64,000 nucleotides of DNA from Diospyros lotus (taxonomy: Eukaryota; Streptophyta; Magnoliopsida; Ericales; Ebenaceae): contig NC_068351.1 in assembly GCF_014633365.1 (NCBI RefSeq), positions 4,512,879 to 4,576,878 on the forward strand. Reading direction: 5' to 3'. The position numbers and the translations under genes are program-made. Below the pieces are notes generated by a model. That model searched no databases and had not been told where the DNA came from. It was given only the letters and a program-made list of their open reading frames with translations. Shown here piece after piece: positions 39,890-53,025 of this stretch. Each line of letters opens with the position of its first letter. Within the stretch, counting starts at the first letter, position 1.

Positions 39890-42800
39890 CATTATTTTGT
39901 ATTAGGGCCAGCTAAGAATATAATATAATTGTTTCTTCTAACCCAAAGAATTGTCAAATGAAAAGATTCTAGAAGCGTTGAAGCTGGTTTTAATAATTGG
40001 AGTGAAGAATGGCGGCACCTACAAAGCACTTCAATGGTGAAGTGAGTATGAGATTAAGTTGACAAAGTGTTGATAGGCTGAAAAGAACATACATTGGCCT
40101 AGGAATAGACTTGCTTATATAGAGGGAAAAAGATGCAAGTTGAGTTTAGGTGTTACTGCAAAATGGGATAGAGATGTCCGATGTCGAAAAGACTTTCTCA
40201 CGGAGGTGTGGTACCGACAAGACCTCCATTAAATGTTACATTAAATACCAATAAAAACTTGTAATGGGTGCTGAAGTGTTATAAGTACAATAGGTGATGA
40301 TAATAACTGTTGACAAACACGAGGTCGAGATTGGGTCGAAAGACCAATAGAGGTCTTGGGCCGGACTCGATTGGGCTAGTAAAGTTCAAGAATAAAATAA
40401 AATAAAATAAAATAATTATTTTGTATTTTATTTTTCTCTTCATTTTAATTCCATCTTACCAATTAAAAGTTAAATAATATTTTCGGTAGCAAGGCATCAT
40501 AAGCAATAATTAGTAGTGCCTAACAATGACATCACACAAGGTGATTTGAAGATGTCATGAATTTGACAAGATGAGGACAAATTTTGTAAACCAATTTGTT
40601 TGGAGTGACGGTGGATTGAAAAATAAAATCAATGTATGTACACCTCAAAGATATGAGCATGAGAGAGTAACTAAGAAGGGGGGATGCATCATCATGCAAT
40701 AATAATAATTTTAATAATTGGTGGGTAGAGTAGAGTCAAAGCTAGCCCGTAGGCCTATGCCTTAATATCATTCATATCTAACCTTAAAACTTCACCGTAC
40801 AGAAGAAGGAGATGAAAAGAAAGAAGAAAAGAGTATCATTCTTTCTTTTTTTTTCAACCTAATTTTCCTCAATTTGTCCATTTTCCAATGTCCAATGCCC
40901 ATTTCCCCTGAAGCTTCCCAAACCCACCCCATCTGCAGCTCTCCCCCTTATTCTATTCCTACAGGTCACTCTCACAGGAGACATGCGAATCATTCTGTAT
41001 ATCTCCCTTTACCTGTAAGGTACGTGTAGTATAATTCTATTTCATAAATTAGTTACGTCCTAGAATAGTAAACTATTATTCTATGACATAGTGACTGTAT
41101 TATATGACATTATTTGTAAAAAAACACATATTAAATGTGGTACACAACTTACCTTTAGCCAAAATGAATAATATAATAATAATAATAATAGCTTGTGACG
41201 TTGTTATATAAAATAATATTAATATTTTTTATATTTTGGTTATATTTTATGTTTAAAGATTTTGTTTGTATAATATTTCTTAGATAGCAAAAGACACCAT
41301 CTTTATTTGTATCTATGTGTTCTATGTCCCACCTATCAATCTAGAGGAAGGGTTCCTTTAATCTAGCCATTAGGGGCTTTGTGGAATGGGTGATATTTTG
41401 TCAAAAAAAAATTTAAGGCCTTGGATACGGGATAAGGGTATGTAGGATTGTAAGTTTGGAGGGGGAATATGGCTTCCATTTTGTGATGTTTGGGGCGTGT
41501 TTGGCCAAATCTCTATTGTTTAATTGAGAAGCTCAATTATGGGGGAGAGGGGGGATGTTGAATGAATGATGCTCGAGATGGATGTTTTTGGCATTTTTAA
41601 CTATGTGGCACTAAGATAACCCTATGATGATTGTGCATCATCTATCCGACCATGATCAATTATTATTCTCTTGCTTCATCAACTACTCTACTTTTAACAG
41701 CTTTCGATTTTTCAAATACGTAATCCCATGTTTGGATAATGGATAATGGATTCATGCAACCAAACCGTCAGAAATTTGACATTGATTTGTCCACTTTGGT
41801 TGGTTGAATTAAGAACATCCATGAGAACCGAACAAGTGTTCATCAGACCAAAAAAATAACAAGAAAATAAAAAAAAATTATTTGTTTCTTTGTATATTTT
41901 ATTTTACTTTTGATGTTTCTTATACCCAGATCAATAACATGTATAATTTCGATCACTTAGCTTTCATTCTCTTCTCCCTACATAAATCCAAAATCCAAAC
42001 ATGGCGCACACAAGGTATCCAACCCAAAACTAAATCAGGTCATTCTGGTTATCATCCTTCAAATATATACTTGATAAAGTCAGTTAATACGGATAGTAAT
42101 TACAAAATCAGGTATAAAAGTATACAAAAATTCATGCGTGAATTTGTCTAGAGAGAGAGATTTGAGTCCTAGTAACAAATAAGATAAAGTATAGTTTTTT
42201 GGCCCCAGCTGTATATATATTTTTAATATAGTCATTGAGAAAGATTAAGAGTATTGCACTATAATTAATCATAGTAGTCATATGTCAAACTTGGACAATG
42301 TGCTGCTGACATCTAGGTTGGGCCATACGAAGGCCAGTGAGGCTGAGGCCTCCATTTGGAGCGAAGATTGGATCAGTTCTTAGATCAGGCTAACTGGCAG
42401 TGGCAGCCCAAACAGGGCTGTTGGCTTATTCGAGTTCGGCCGATTCATTGGGTATATATTAAAAGCGTTTTTGATTGTTGTTTTTTGACTTATCGCCACT
42501 TTATTTATAATAATATCTTATTAATAGCCGTTGGACAGGCAAAGATTAACGAAGCATGGACGAGTGAGCTGGATTCGGCAGGCAGATGAACGCAACCAAA
42601 TTATTTCTTCCTTTCAATGGCTGTTGGCCTGCAAAGTTAGCTTCTGGCAAGCATTTTTAATGGGTTTATATTGCAGAGCGTTGGTTGTATGACGCCTGTT
42701 GAGATCTTAAAGCTTGTTCTTAGAAAATGCACACGTTGGATTCCTTCGTTTCTTTGTTTGTTTTGTTGGAATAGTAATAGATTGCTTTGGTTGTTGACTT

Positions 42801-43830
42801 TAATTTGTTCTAAAGTTGTAGGCGATCTTTTCCTTGGCATCTTTTGCTTTGTAAATGTGTAGCATGTGTTTTTCCTGTAAGTAGATTTAGGTAAGGAAAT
42901 TAATCAGAGTAGAAGAAGAGTCATTAATTAGATGTAATGCGTTTATGGGTGATTTAGTGGAAAATGATACTCATTTTAGTCGTTTAGAATTTTCTGTACA
43001 AAAGTTAACTGGAAAATGATGTGTCTGCCTGCCATTACAAAGCACTTTGATGGGGCTTTCTCTGACTCTCTTTGTTAATACTAATCAACATCATTTTTTA
43101 TGAAATTTCTTTATTTAAGACCTGTTTAGTGTTTAGTTTCATTTTTGTTTCTAGCTTTTTGTGTTCATTTTCAAAAAGAAAAAAAAAAGATTATACAGCT
43201 TGGCTATGTGCTTTGTTTCACGAAAAAATAAACTCATTTAAAAATGACCAAACAATGAAGAAAGATACCCAAGTGTTCTGTTCGTTTCCATCTCCTCCAT
43301 TTTCTAACTTTTTTAACAATAATTTCTAAAATATAGTATATACATATATATATGGACTAACCCAATTAACTATTGTGGCAATTATTTTTCTAGCTAGCAT
43401 AATCGGTCAAAAAGTAATGCCAAAACAAAGCACGGGACGACTGACGAGCTTTGTTTCATCTCCATCGATCTGATTCCACAAAGTTACAGTTTTAGCATTC
43501 GAAACCAATTTAAAGGAATTCAAGAGGGTGCAGAGTTGAATGGTAAGAGATGAAAGATGAGAACAACAGGTCCAGATATATATGAGACCCCTGTTACAAT
43601 TACAAACCTGTCTAGAGGGTACCTTTACCCTTTCCGGATCAGCAAATTCTTCAACAGAATAAATAATAAAATAAAATACAATAAAAAAGCTACCATTACT
43701 AATAAAGCAGACATGAAACACCATCAAAATACAAGCCAAAGACACCCACAGATTTAATTTAAACAGCAAGGTAAATCAGCCTAAGTACATCACAAGGTCC
43801 CCGTTAGTAATCAGCGTTTGGGTTGTGGCT
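39890..43830. other. Spacer, 3' side of the DUF662 gene; no gene seen
   Basis: No supported gene. At about 39960-40400 there is sequence resembling a decayed LTR (GGCACCTACAAAGCACTTC-type start and a TATATAGAGGG site). A TAAAA repeat lies at about 40393-40415 and an AAT repeat near 41170. The frames at 41882-42151 and 42356-42589 have no family-like features. Confidence 0.45.
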
Positions 43831-43831
43831 C

Positions 43832-45423
43832 TTAGCGCACCATTTCTATGCTCTTGCTCAGCTCCTCCAACTTCTTCAACCTCATCCTCTCGCTTTCGCC
43901 GACAAGCTGATTGATTAAGCGTAATCAATCACCAACGCAAAAACATGGCAATTAGAACCAAAAACGGGGGGGAAAGAAAAAAAAAAAAACCAAACCCGCA
44001 AGTTTGATACTGAAAACAGGAACTGCCTAGAGCAATTTGCCTCTGTTTTGAGTAAAAATAAGTACTATCAGCAAGATAAGAGGAGAAGCCAATACCTCCA
44101 TTAGTCTGGTAATTAGCTGTACTTTTTCCTTATTCTTTTCATTGAAAGCCTCTAGAGCTTCTTTGTACTCCCTCTCCTGTGACCAGACAAGTGCCAGATT
44201 CGACGGTTCAATCAGATCAAAGTACTAAGTACTCTAAATTCTAACTCCTCGTTGCAAACGAACGAATCGGCAATTTTTTGGTTTCGCATTACGATCTTCT
44301 GTTTAATACAGAGAAAACATTTTTTACCTTCTTTTGGCAAGTCTGTCCCAGTGGTTTCAACTCCTTGTTGACTGAATCGATCTTCTTACGAACAACTGAG
44401 ACTTCTTTCCTCATTGGATCCGTTAATGATTCGAGCTCCTATTTGGTTTGAAACCATTGTTCATCAAGACAAATCTTAAGCAGTTCATTAGCACACCCAG
44501 CACCACTTAATGTGAGATTCACCTAACAACGGCATTTTTTAATTCTTACCAAACATGAGCCTGAAATAATTACACTTTTCAAATGCCTATTTTTAGAACA
44601 CCGTTGGGAAAATGCCTGGGTTATCAAATAAATCAGCCTTCTAGAAATAACAATTCCCATCCCAAAGGTGATGGAAAATACACCACTATGTTGTTCTCTT
44701 TCAAAATTATGCCAAATTTCAACCAATCTGTGAAACAAAAATAGTTAAAATATTAAAAGCTTCTAATTACTCACTTCATTTCGCCCTCATATCTTGAAGA
44801 AAGGAAACAAATTCGCATTCCCCTTTCTTTGAACTAAAATTCCTTTTTTGAAGCAACAATAGACATAAAAAAAGAAAAACTCATGAATTAAATGAGCAAT
44901 TCCACAAAGATACTCTCTTAAATTCCAGATCACAATACCATCACTCTTTCCCCCCCGATTTCTTATGGAAGAACGCAACTTTGTGGCCTTCTGTTACCAA
45001 TAAATTTTCTTTCAGTTTTAACACAACCCTAGACACAAGAATCCCACGAATATCGTCATTTTCCTTGCAAAACTACACCGAAATCTTGGTCTCCTGGCTC
45101 TAAACCTCCCTAATATCTTCTAAATCATGACCTAAAATCACGGTATGCACAGATCAATTTAGTAATGAAATGGACTAAGTACCTCGCGAATGGTGGCCAA
45201 ACGCCTGGTTTCCTCCTCGATTCGACCAAGCTGAGCCTGAACTCTCTCTCTAACCTCCAGTTTCCTCCTCTCAATCTCCTCTTCCTTGGCCCTGAAGGTG
45301 GAGAGAGCCGACTTTGACATCTCTTCGTCTTCCTTCGTTAGGGTTCCGTTGAAGCTCAGGCTTCCAGAGATTTGGCCTGCCTGCATCAGTGTTTGTAGCT
45401 GCTCTCCTCCCTGCTTCTGCGTC

Positions 45424-45428
<5 letters not shown>
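43832..45428 (-). CDS. DUF662 / RAB6-interacting golgin-like coiled-coil protein
   Basis: Four exons, complement(43832..43906, 44096..44176, 44328..44438, 45183..45428), give 170 residues; every intron falls between codons. Donors are GAG|GTACTT, AAG|GTAAAA and GAG|GTATTG; acceptors are ATAG|GAG, ACAG|GAG and TCAG|CTT. Recognisable segments are ISGSLSFNGTLTKEDEEMS, SALSTFRAKEEEIERRKLEV, RERVQAQLGRIEEETRRLA, DPMRKEVSVVRKKIDSVNKE and LVGESERMRLKKLEELSKSIE. These match the plant DUF662 family (Arabidopsis At5g03660, At2g36410), related to animal GORAB golgins. The whole protein is predicted coiled coil, with no signal peptide or membrane segment. A Golgi-associated role is inferred from the family name and is not shown in plants as far as I know. 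The ATG abuts a GA microsatellite. Confidence 0.92.

Positions 45429-45459
<31 letters not shown>
45429..45459 (-). repeat. (GA)n microsatellite directly before the DUF662 start codon
   Basis: About 16 GA units on the minus strand run straight into the ATG at 45428 (GAGAGATG), so the 5' UTR ends in a microsatellite. Length changes would alter the leader but not the protein. Confidence 0.9.
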
Positions 45460-45461
<2 letters not shown>

Positions 45462-45595
45462 GCCTGCAGGCGCTTTTGAACAAGGCTGGGGGCTGGCCTT
45501 TGATGCCTAAAGCTTATCAAGCTGAGCTTGGTTTTCCTTTTCTTTGTGAGCCACAAAAGATAAAAAAGATGAAACGAACACGCTAATTAATACTA

Positions 45596-45597
<2 letters not shown>

Positions 45598-45636
<39 letters not shown>
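45598..45636. repeat. (AAT)n microsatellite
   Basis: About 12 AAT/TAA units in a row, upstream of the DUF662 gene. Confidence 0.95.
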
Positions 45637-45638
<2 letters not shown>

Positions 45639-45659
45639 TATGTAAGTAATTATACAAAT

Positions 45660-47950
45660 ATATAATACAAAGGAAAGCTTCAGCCGAAATGACCCAACTG
45701 CCAACCACCGCCCCTAAATATGATGGGATTAGATTTTCGCCCTTCCCTCAACCAATTCTAAACTTGTCTGCCTAATTAATAATCATGTAAATTAACATTT
45801 TTATAACACTTCAATTAATCTCAACAATTGTTTTTGAAAACATTACTAAACCATATATTAGGACTAAAGGTTTATTGTACAATTTATAAATTTAGGACTA
45901 AACCATATATTAGGTGGTCTTACAAAAGGTTTTTTGTTAATTAAATATCCTAAAAGATTAATGTACTAACTTAGAGATGACATGGTCTTAATTATTCAAT
46001 TTTTTTTAAAATGATATTTTTGATTTAAGTCCTAAAGTTAATCTAGTGAACTTCGTCACTGGAAGTTGTTCATATATAATAAGGTTGGTGACGGGCAGTC
46101 CAACTAACTTGAGTGTAACCCTTCCACATGGGGTGACTGACACAAGCATATATATATATATTCACATAAACAATACCCACATTTTAGAAAAATTAAAAAA
46201 AAAATACAATTTTAAAAAGTAAACTTGGGGCTTGTTTGATTGTGATAGTTTATATCTATATACACGTATACCTAATAAAGGATACGGATACAAAAGGAAA
46301 TAAAATTTATGTAGACTGTTTTATAATTAATGATAAAATTGGGTTTTGAAAAATTTTAAATTTTGGGTTCAAGAGAGCCTTAACCTCAATCATAGAAATT
46401 TAATAAAGATGAGTTTTAAGTCAACACAATTTGCCTAACTCAACCTACTTTGGTCATTTCTTAATTTATTGAACACTTAGTTAGAACGTTCAAATCTCAA
46501 TTCAGCTCCCTCCTAAACTTAGAGCCAACCACTTCTTAAAAGATACACAAAATTAATGATAAGTGATATATTATTTTTAGTCATTTCACAAAGTTTTAAA
46601 ATTGGAAGTTGGTAACAAAAGAAGTAGTTGGAATGTTATCAAACACCCTCTAACTGCTACGGTGGGGTGCCACTGCACCCCTTATAGTGTTGAGGGGATA
46701 GTAATTTAATTTACTACTAAAGTTTAAATTTGTGTAAGAATGAGTGTATATATAAATAAATTCTGTGTAAATTACTTAATATATAGATTTGCAAATCGGT
46801 TAAAATTTGCCAATCAAAACATTGGAAGGGTAATTAAGGATGGCAAGTTGTCACGGATAAAATAACGACAGTAGCGATGCAACACCCAAGACGGTGCTTA
46901 TTTTACTATTTTACCCCTCCTTCCCTCCAGCTTGGCATACGTCACTTCTCCACTGTACCATTTTGTCCACATTGCCTTTACCAGAGTGTACCGTTAGTGC
47001 AGATGCTTTCATGGCTCACGCCTCGTGGCAACACCCCCGTCTTATTAAATCTTAATCCATTGCTGTTAGCGGTTGCTTTGCAAATTGAGCATATAAATTA
47101 AGTATCAAAAAATTAACCTTTTTGCATCACAATTGATTAAATCGAGCGAGTTTCAACGGCCATGATTGCACTACCAGACTGTTCCCGGCCCTACCTAATC
47201 CATGCTCGCATGCGGTGGCGGTGGCGGTGGCGGCGGCGGCGGCAGCAGCAGCAGCATGAAATTTGAGAGTCAAATGCAAAATGATTAGAAGGCCCTGGTT
47301 GTGAATTTAATGAATCTTTCTTAGGCGTGCGGCTTTAGAGCTGAATTAATCAAACTTTAGAAGTAGAGACTATTATACTTTATAATAACATATTAATTGG
47401 AGATTAATATCCTCCACCATATCTTATTGTTAGTGGCAGTTAAGCAGCTGTATCTTGTTACCTCAGCTTCTGCATCATCAGCCTATAAATAATATATATA
47501 CATATATATATGAGTTTTTTCTTTTTCCTTTTCTTTTTCTTTTAGCTTTGTGGGTCAAACATTATATTTTAGAAATATGTAAAATAAATTATTTTTACAT
47601 ACACTTTTTCCATACAAATCAATTTAAAGTAGATCTGAACGTAAATGAGAGTGCGAGTACTAAATTATATATTATAGTATGATTAGAATGGTGAATTTAT
47701 TTTTTTAACAATAATAATATGACTTAAATTAAATATTTTTTTAAAAAATATATCCGGTATGTCATAGTACAAAAAGATAAAATAAAAGAAAAAAAAATTA
47801 AATCAATCCAAATGATCGGAATAAGAAGGCGCGCGAAATCCTCAAAGCCCAAACTGCTCTAAAAGACCCACGGCCACGGCCTCAACACACGGTCCCTAAA
47901 GGCTCGCAGTCGTCGAAACTGCCTGCGACCATCGACACGACATGCGGCTG
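45660..47950. other. Spacer upstream of the DUF662 gene, with a MITE-like candidate
   Basis: No supported gene. A candidate MITE of about 425 bp at 46227-46650 has ends GGGGCTTGTTTGATTG and, inverted, AGAGGGTGTTTGATAAC, but no clean target duplication. A GGTGGC/GGC then CAG repeat lies at about 47214-47257. Confidence 0.4.
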
Positions 47951-47965
47951 TGGCATGGCCCACGG

Positions 47966-49411
47966 CCAAGGCCATACATGAAATTTGGGGGCCTAAGTCA
48001 AAATCTAAAAATGGGCGTCCGAATTATAAAGTATATTTAAATTTTATTTTTTTTAATAAAGTATACAAAAATAAATATTTATACTATATCAAACATTCTT
48101 CCTCATTCAATCGATTACCATTAACATTTTCTTCTTCTTCTTGTTTAATTCATTGACATCACCATGATTATTTTTGTGTTCATTCAATTCATCAACATTT
48201 TTGCATTGTTCATTGACATTATTATTCCAAGTTTCTTGTTTTTCCACCAAAATTTCACTCAAGTTTCTAACTATTTATTCTCTTTATGTTATTTTATTAC
48301 TATTAAAGTATTTAAATATATCACCGGCTTAACATTGAACTAATATTTCTTCCCTTTGTTTCATTTTTCTTTTTTGAGCTCTAAACATATGTTTAGGAGA
48401 CTTGACTATTGCTTAAACCTAAACAAACCCAAAAGAAAAAAAAATATTATGACAATACAGGCACACTTAAGTAATAATAATATTAAACTTAATTTATATA
48501 TCTAGACTTGTGATAATAAAAGAAAAATAAAATGAACAAGGCATTTCTAGTTCTAACTTCTAACAAGAAAACAAGTTGTCATCATGTCATGAATCCTAAA
48601 CAAAATAGAGCAACATCAATCAAATTAAATTTGCTTTTGCTAGATTTAGCAAACATAAATAAAATAGACATAGGCAAGTAAGCCAAATCTCAAAATGCAT
48701 GATAAATGAAACGAAATGAAGGAGCAACTAATCGCTAATTAAGAACTCAAATAGAAAGAAAGTTGAAGTAGATCTAGAGACTAGAGTTAGAGCCTTTGAG
48801 AAGCAGAGCTGAAGCAAATCTGAAAGACTGAATCTGATGAGTGATGAGCCAATCGACAATTGAGAGGCAATGAACGACCAGCGACAACGAGCAACGGAGC
48901 AAGAGGCAAGATGTAAAAACAATGAGCCACTGGCCATGAGGGTGAGCCGGCAAGAGTGCGAAACTGACACGGAGACAGGTAGCGAGTGATGGAGAATGAG
49001 CCACCACCTACTGGCCACGAGCACCAGGCGAGTTGGCGAAGGCGAGCGACTGATTGACCGAGCGATAGAGTGAGAGAAAGGCAGCGAGCAACGATCAATG
49101 GAGCAGGCGAGTAGTGAGAGGAGAGAGCAAAGGCAAGTCGCCGATGGTGAGAGTAAAGGCGATCCGCCAACAGCAAGGGCGAAGCTAGGAGTGATGGAAT
49201 GAGAGAAAGAAAGAGAGACTGGGCAGCGATCGAAAGCGAGAAAGAGAGAACGATAAGGGTGAGCCAGGTTTGCAAAGGGGCAAGGGGTGGGCAGCTGGAC
49301 AATTGGCCATTACAAAAAAGAAGGGTTCCCAATTTGATAGGCCCCCAAATAATCAAATATTCATGGGCCCTGAGGCAATCGCCTCATGAGCCTCATGAAA
49401 GGTCCGGACTT
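47966..49411. mobile_element. Probable non-autonomous hAT-type transposon remnant
   Basis: The left end (GGCCATACATGAAATTTGG and GGGCCTA, from 47966) and the inverted right end (GTCCGGACCTTTCATGAGG, later TTTGGGGGCCTA) resemble each other. Both recall the GGCC-rich and TTTGGGGGCC ends of plant zinc-finger hAT elements. Possible 8-bp target duplications are GCCCACGG (47958-47965) and GCCCACGA (49412-49419), with one mismatch. The interior has no transposase; the minus-strand frame at 48787-49356 is leucine/serine-rich and unconvincing. Confidence 0.4.
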
Positions 49412-49673
49412 GCCCACGACCTTCATTATGTCCCACGACCATAAAAGATCTGTAGCTCTAAGGGCTCATGACTTCTCCGTCTATCGAGGTATACAGGAAG
49501 ATTCAGTGCATCATAGATGTATTTCCTCAAATACAAGAGGAGTCCCACACAACATGTAAACTTGATAATTCTGATAGTTGAAAATCATTTTAGAAAAATG
49601 ATAAGACAAAATTTCACAAAGAATTTTATCCCTACATAGGACAAGGTAAACATCATCTATAAAAAATAGATAT

Positions 49674-52170
49674 TGTTATTCTAAATCACATCAAATGCGG
49701 AGGCAATGATCGAACCTAATATCTTCATTAAATCATCATTCCTCAACATAACTTAATACAAAACATAAGTTCTCAACATTAACCCTAAATAAGGTTATAC
49801 ATCCTTAAAACGTTCATAATTCAAAGTAGCAGAACTTAAATACACGGGCTACATAACATACATTTTATTCCTCATGCACTTTACTAAGTGCCATTTCATG
49901 CCTCATTCATCCTCGTATCTGCTACAATCTCCATTTGGAACGTTTGAGTATTCTAGAGGCAAAACCCAAGTTAAATGATGAATCATCTAAGTAAGGGTAC
50001 AAAAAACATATTTCGTGTATGAATGCAATGTCTTACTCATCGTAAGGGTTAACTGCATCTTTCATGCTACTCACCATTTTTGCGACCACCTCTTTCGAAA
50101 CCAGGGTGTATGGGTGCACCATTGGTACAGTAGCAATGTCAGTTCGTATTCCTTACGACCACAATGCGCGTGATCAATGATATCAACGTGTACATATGCA
50201 TTTCATAGCATGTCATGTATGCAGTTTACGTGATGAATATATATCAAAGCATGTCAATATGATAAAAGCATCCCCGAGGATCGGGGTTTGAAACATAAAT
50301 CACCTACACCCAACCATTTTCCATAAAACTAAATCCAGTTGGGAAGTATCACTTAACTTTTCAAGCTTATTGGGCTACCTCGATATTCGCGTCAGTCTCA
50401 AAATTTGCACATCACCTCGATTTGCGTGCCAACCTCAAAATTCGCATAAGTTGCTTCAACTTTAAGCCTCAAATCATCATAATCACCATATTTATTTAAA
50501 TAAGTATTAAAATTTATTTTTCATAATTTTTTGTATTTTCTTTATTTTTCTCTCTATTTCTTTTTATTTTTCCTTAATAAATCCAAACTAAATATTTTTC
50601 AAATATTTCATTGAATATTTCACTACGAAAATTCATAAAATAATATTCTTGAATTTCTAAAATTTTTTAAAAAATTTTACTTACCTTAACTTAGCCTTTC
50701 AGGCTTTCTCGATATGCGTGCCATATCCCCAAAACGCGTGCTCGAACCATTTTCTCATCCAAAATCTCTGAAATATTAATAAATACCCAAATCCTATTTT
50801 TCGAGATTTTTTCTAGAAATTTTCTCCAATTTTTTTCTATTTTCCTTCTTTTTCTTTTTTTTCTTCCTTTTTTTTCTTTTTTCTTTCTTTTCTCTTTTTT
50901 TTTTTTTTTTCTCTTCTTCTTCTCCCTCCTCCTCCTCCTTCTTCTTCAACTCCCGCGTGCGCATCGCTGCAGGCCACTTGGCCCTTCCGCTGGCTATCGC
51001 CGCTGCTAGCGCTACCGCGCGCCTCCGCCGCCGGGCGCACCATGCCCACTACCGCGAGCCGCTACCGAGCAGCCCCCTACGCACGCTGCAGCTCCCCTTC
51101 GTGTCGGCCATGGCTGCCTGCAGCTGCATCAGCACGCACTACCATGGCCAACTTCGGCTGTTCTGCCCCTCCACGCATCTGGTTGCCGTCGCGACCCTAC
51201 CAGCAACCTTCGCACGAGCTGCCCAGCTGCGCACCCACTTTGCTGCCCGCGACCATGTTCGCTGTGCATCGGCCATGGCCATTTGGAGCTCACTTCCATG
51301 GCCGAGTTCGGCCATCCCAAGCTCGGCCTTCGCTTCAGCCACCGGTCTCTCCCTCTCTCTCTCGACCAAGCTTTTTCTCTCTCTCGCATCTCTCGGCCTC
51401 TCTGCCTCTTTCTCGGTTGAAGCTCTCTTCAAACTCTCTGCTCCTCCATTTCTTCTTTGCTTGCTATTTATAGGCTAACTCACTACCCCAAACCCGCCAT
51501 GGCCATTCCTCTTGGCATGAGAAACACTCCAAAAAATCTTGCAGAGAGGTATGGCTTTCGGGTTGGCCATTTGCAGAGGCATGGGCATTGCGTGCCCGTT
51601 CACGCCTAGATATATATATATATATAAACCATATATTACACTTTAAACTAAGAAAATTTATACATTTAAACTCTAATTTTACTTCTATTTCATCTATGCA
51701 ATTCCCTAATTGCAAGTATACCCTCAAATGCCAAATTAAATTGTATTACAATACTGAAAATATAAAATTAATAACTTTAAAGTTACTTGATAATGACGAT
51801 TTCGCTCCAGTGTCCTTACTAGGCTGTCGTTTCATCCTGAAACCACTAAAGAGTTGCTCATTACGAAAAATCGAAACATTCTCAGGTTTCTGTTGACTTC
51901 CCGGGAGTTCTTTACGATAATTCAATTTTGCAGTGTAAATGGCAGCTGCATTTTAACTGTATCGAAAATTGTTCTCGACCTGATTTCTTTCGATACCATA
52001 AATCCTATCTCGAAACACTCAATGACCCCATATCATTTTTCTTAGACAATTTCACTCCGAGGCATTTCTTATAATCAATTTGGTACGTATAATTGCTATC
52101 AAACCAATTTTTCGATATTCTAAACTTGTCTAAATTACATGACAATGTTACTAAAATATGGGTTCTTACA
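49674..52170 (-). mobile_element. Solo LTR, 2497 bp, TSD GATAT
   Basis: On the minus strand it starts TGTAAGAACCC at 52170 and ends GAATAACA at 49674. GATAT flanks it at 49669-49673 and 52171-52175. A TATA box (CTATAAATAG on the minus strand, about 51466-51474) lies well inside, with GC-rich sequence (50940-51470) downstream of it. The TGTAAGAACCC start and the length fit Ty3/gypsy LTRs. The long frames at 50957-51478 are byproducts of the GC-rich part, not genes. Confidence 0.8.
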
Positions 52171-52370
52171 GATATTATCCACAACAATTGTAGTTCTAGT
52201 TAAACTAAGAACAATTAAGATAAAAATTATAAGAATCATAATCTTGTGTCATTCTGGATTACTCCATATTTCTTTATAAATAGGTAGGCACTCTTTTTAG
52301 AAAATGTACGTCTCTGATACTGATGTAAATACTGCTCTTAGATTTTTATTACTCTCAATGTCTGACTTAA

Positions 52371-53025
52371 GAAGACGTTTGGTACATAAAAAGTTTTTAG
52401 ATTCTTGGGAATGTTAGGTTAGGAATCTACATTCTCATATTTGGTACAACTTTTTTAAAAAAGAATCTTAGGAAAATAATATTTTTAGAATTTATTTTTA
52501 ATCAATTTTTCAAAAAAAAAAAAAAAAAAAACTTCAAGAGGGTTGGGAATCTTGAATTCTCATGGACTGGAAAAAGTTTTTAACAAATAAAAAGTTTAAA
52601 ACACCCTTTACTCTCTTATAACCCTATAGCTCTTTTACGATTATTTTTGTCATAACTTCCTTCTTACAAATATATATACATAATTTATTATACAAACATA
52701 TATATTATATATATACACACATATATACATAATGTGTAAAAAAATGACGTTTTTGGATTTTTTAAAAGATTGGAGGTCCAAATGTTTTATATATTAGAAG
52801 AAATTTATTATTTTTAAACAAAAACATAGATTCTTAGGAATGTTTCATTTAAATCAAATATAAAAATATAAGATTCTCAGAAAAGAATATCCAACATTCT
52901 TGAGAATATTTAAATCTAACCAAACATAAAATTGCATAAATCATAAAAATAAAAAATTTTCAAGAATATTCTTAGGAATTATGAATTCCAAAAATTTAAA
53001 AACTTCTTTCGTACCAAACGCCTCT
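52371..53025. mobile_element. MITE-like element with TAA target duplication
   Basis: The left end GAAGACGTTTGGTAC and the inverted right end AGAGGCGTTTGGTAC match at 12 of 15 positions. TAA flanks both sides (52368-52370 and 53026-53028), as for Tourist/PIF-Harbinger elements. Removing it restores continuity of the surrounding LTR-like sequence. It is 655 bp, AT-rich and without a coding region. Confidence 0.65.

Noticed and set aside
42356..42589. Plus-strand frame with a tryptophan-rich start
   Set aside because: No recognisable family, no splice or promoter context; likely chance.
46227..46650. MITE with GGGnTTGTTTGAT ends
   Set aside because: Ends resemble each other but no target duplication is seen, so it is mentioned only within the spacer entry.
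48787..49356. Minus-strand frame of 189 codons
   Set aside because: Lies in the hAT-like remnant; Leu/Ser-rich, overlapped by other frames, and no transposase motif.
50957..51478. Long plus-strand frame of 173 codons, GC-rich
   Set aside because: It lies inside the 2.5-kb solo LTR, has competing long frames on both strands, and shows low-complexity Ala/Ser/Leu composition without a domain.
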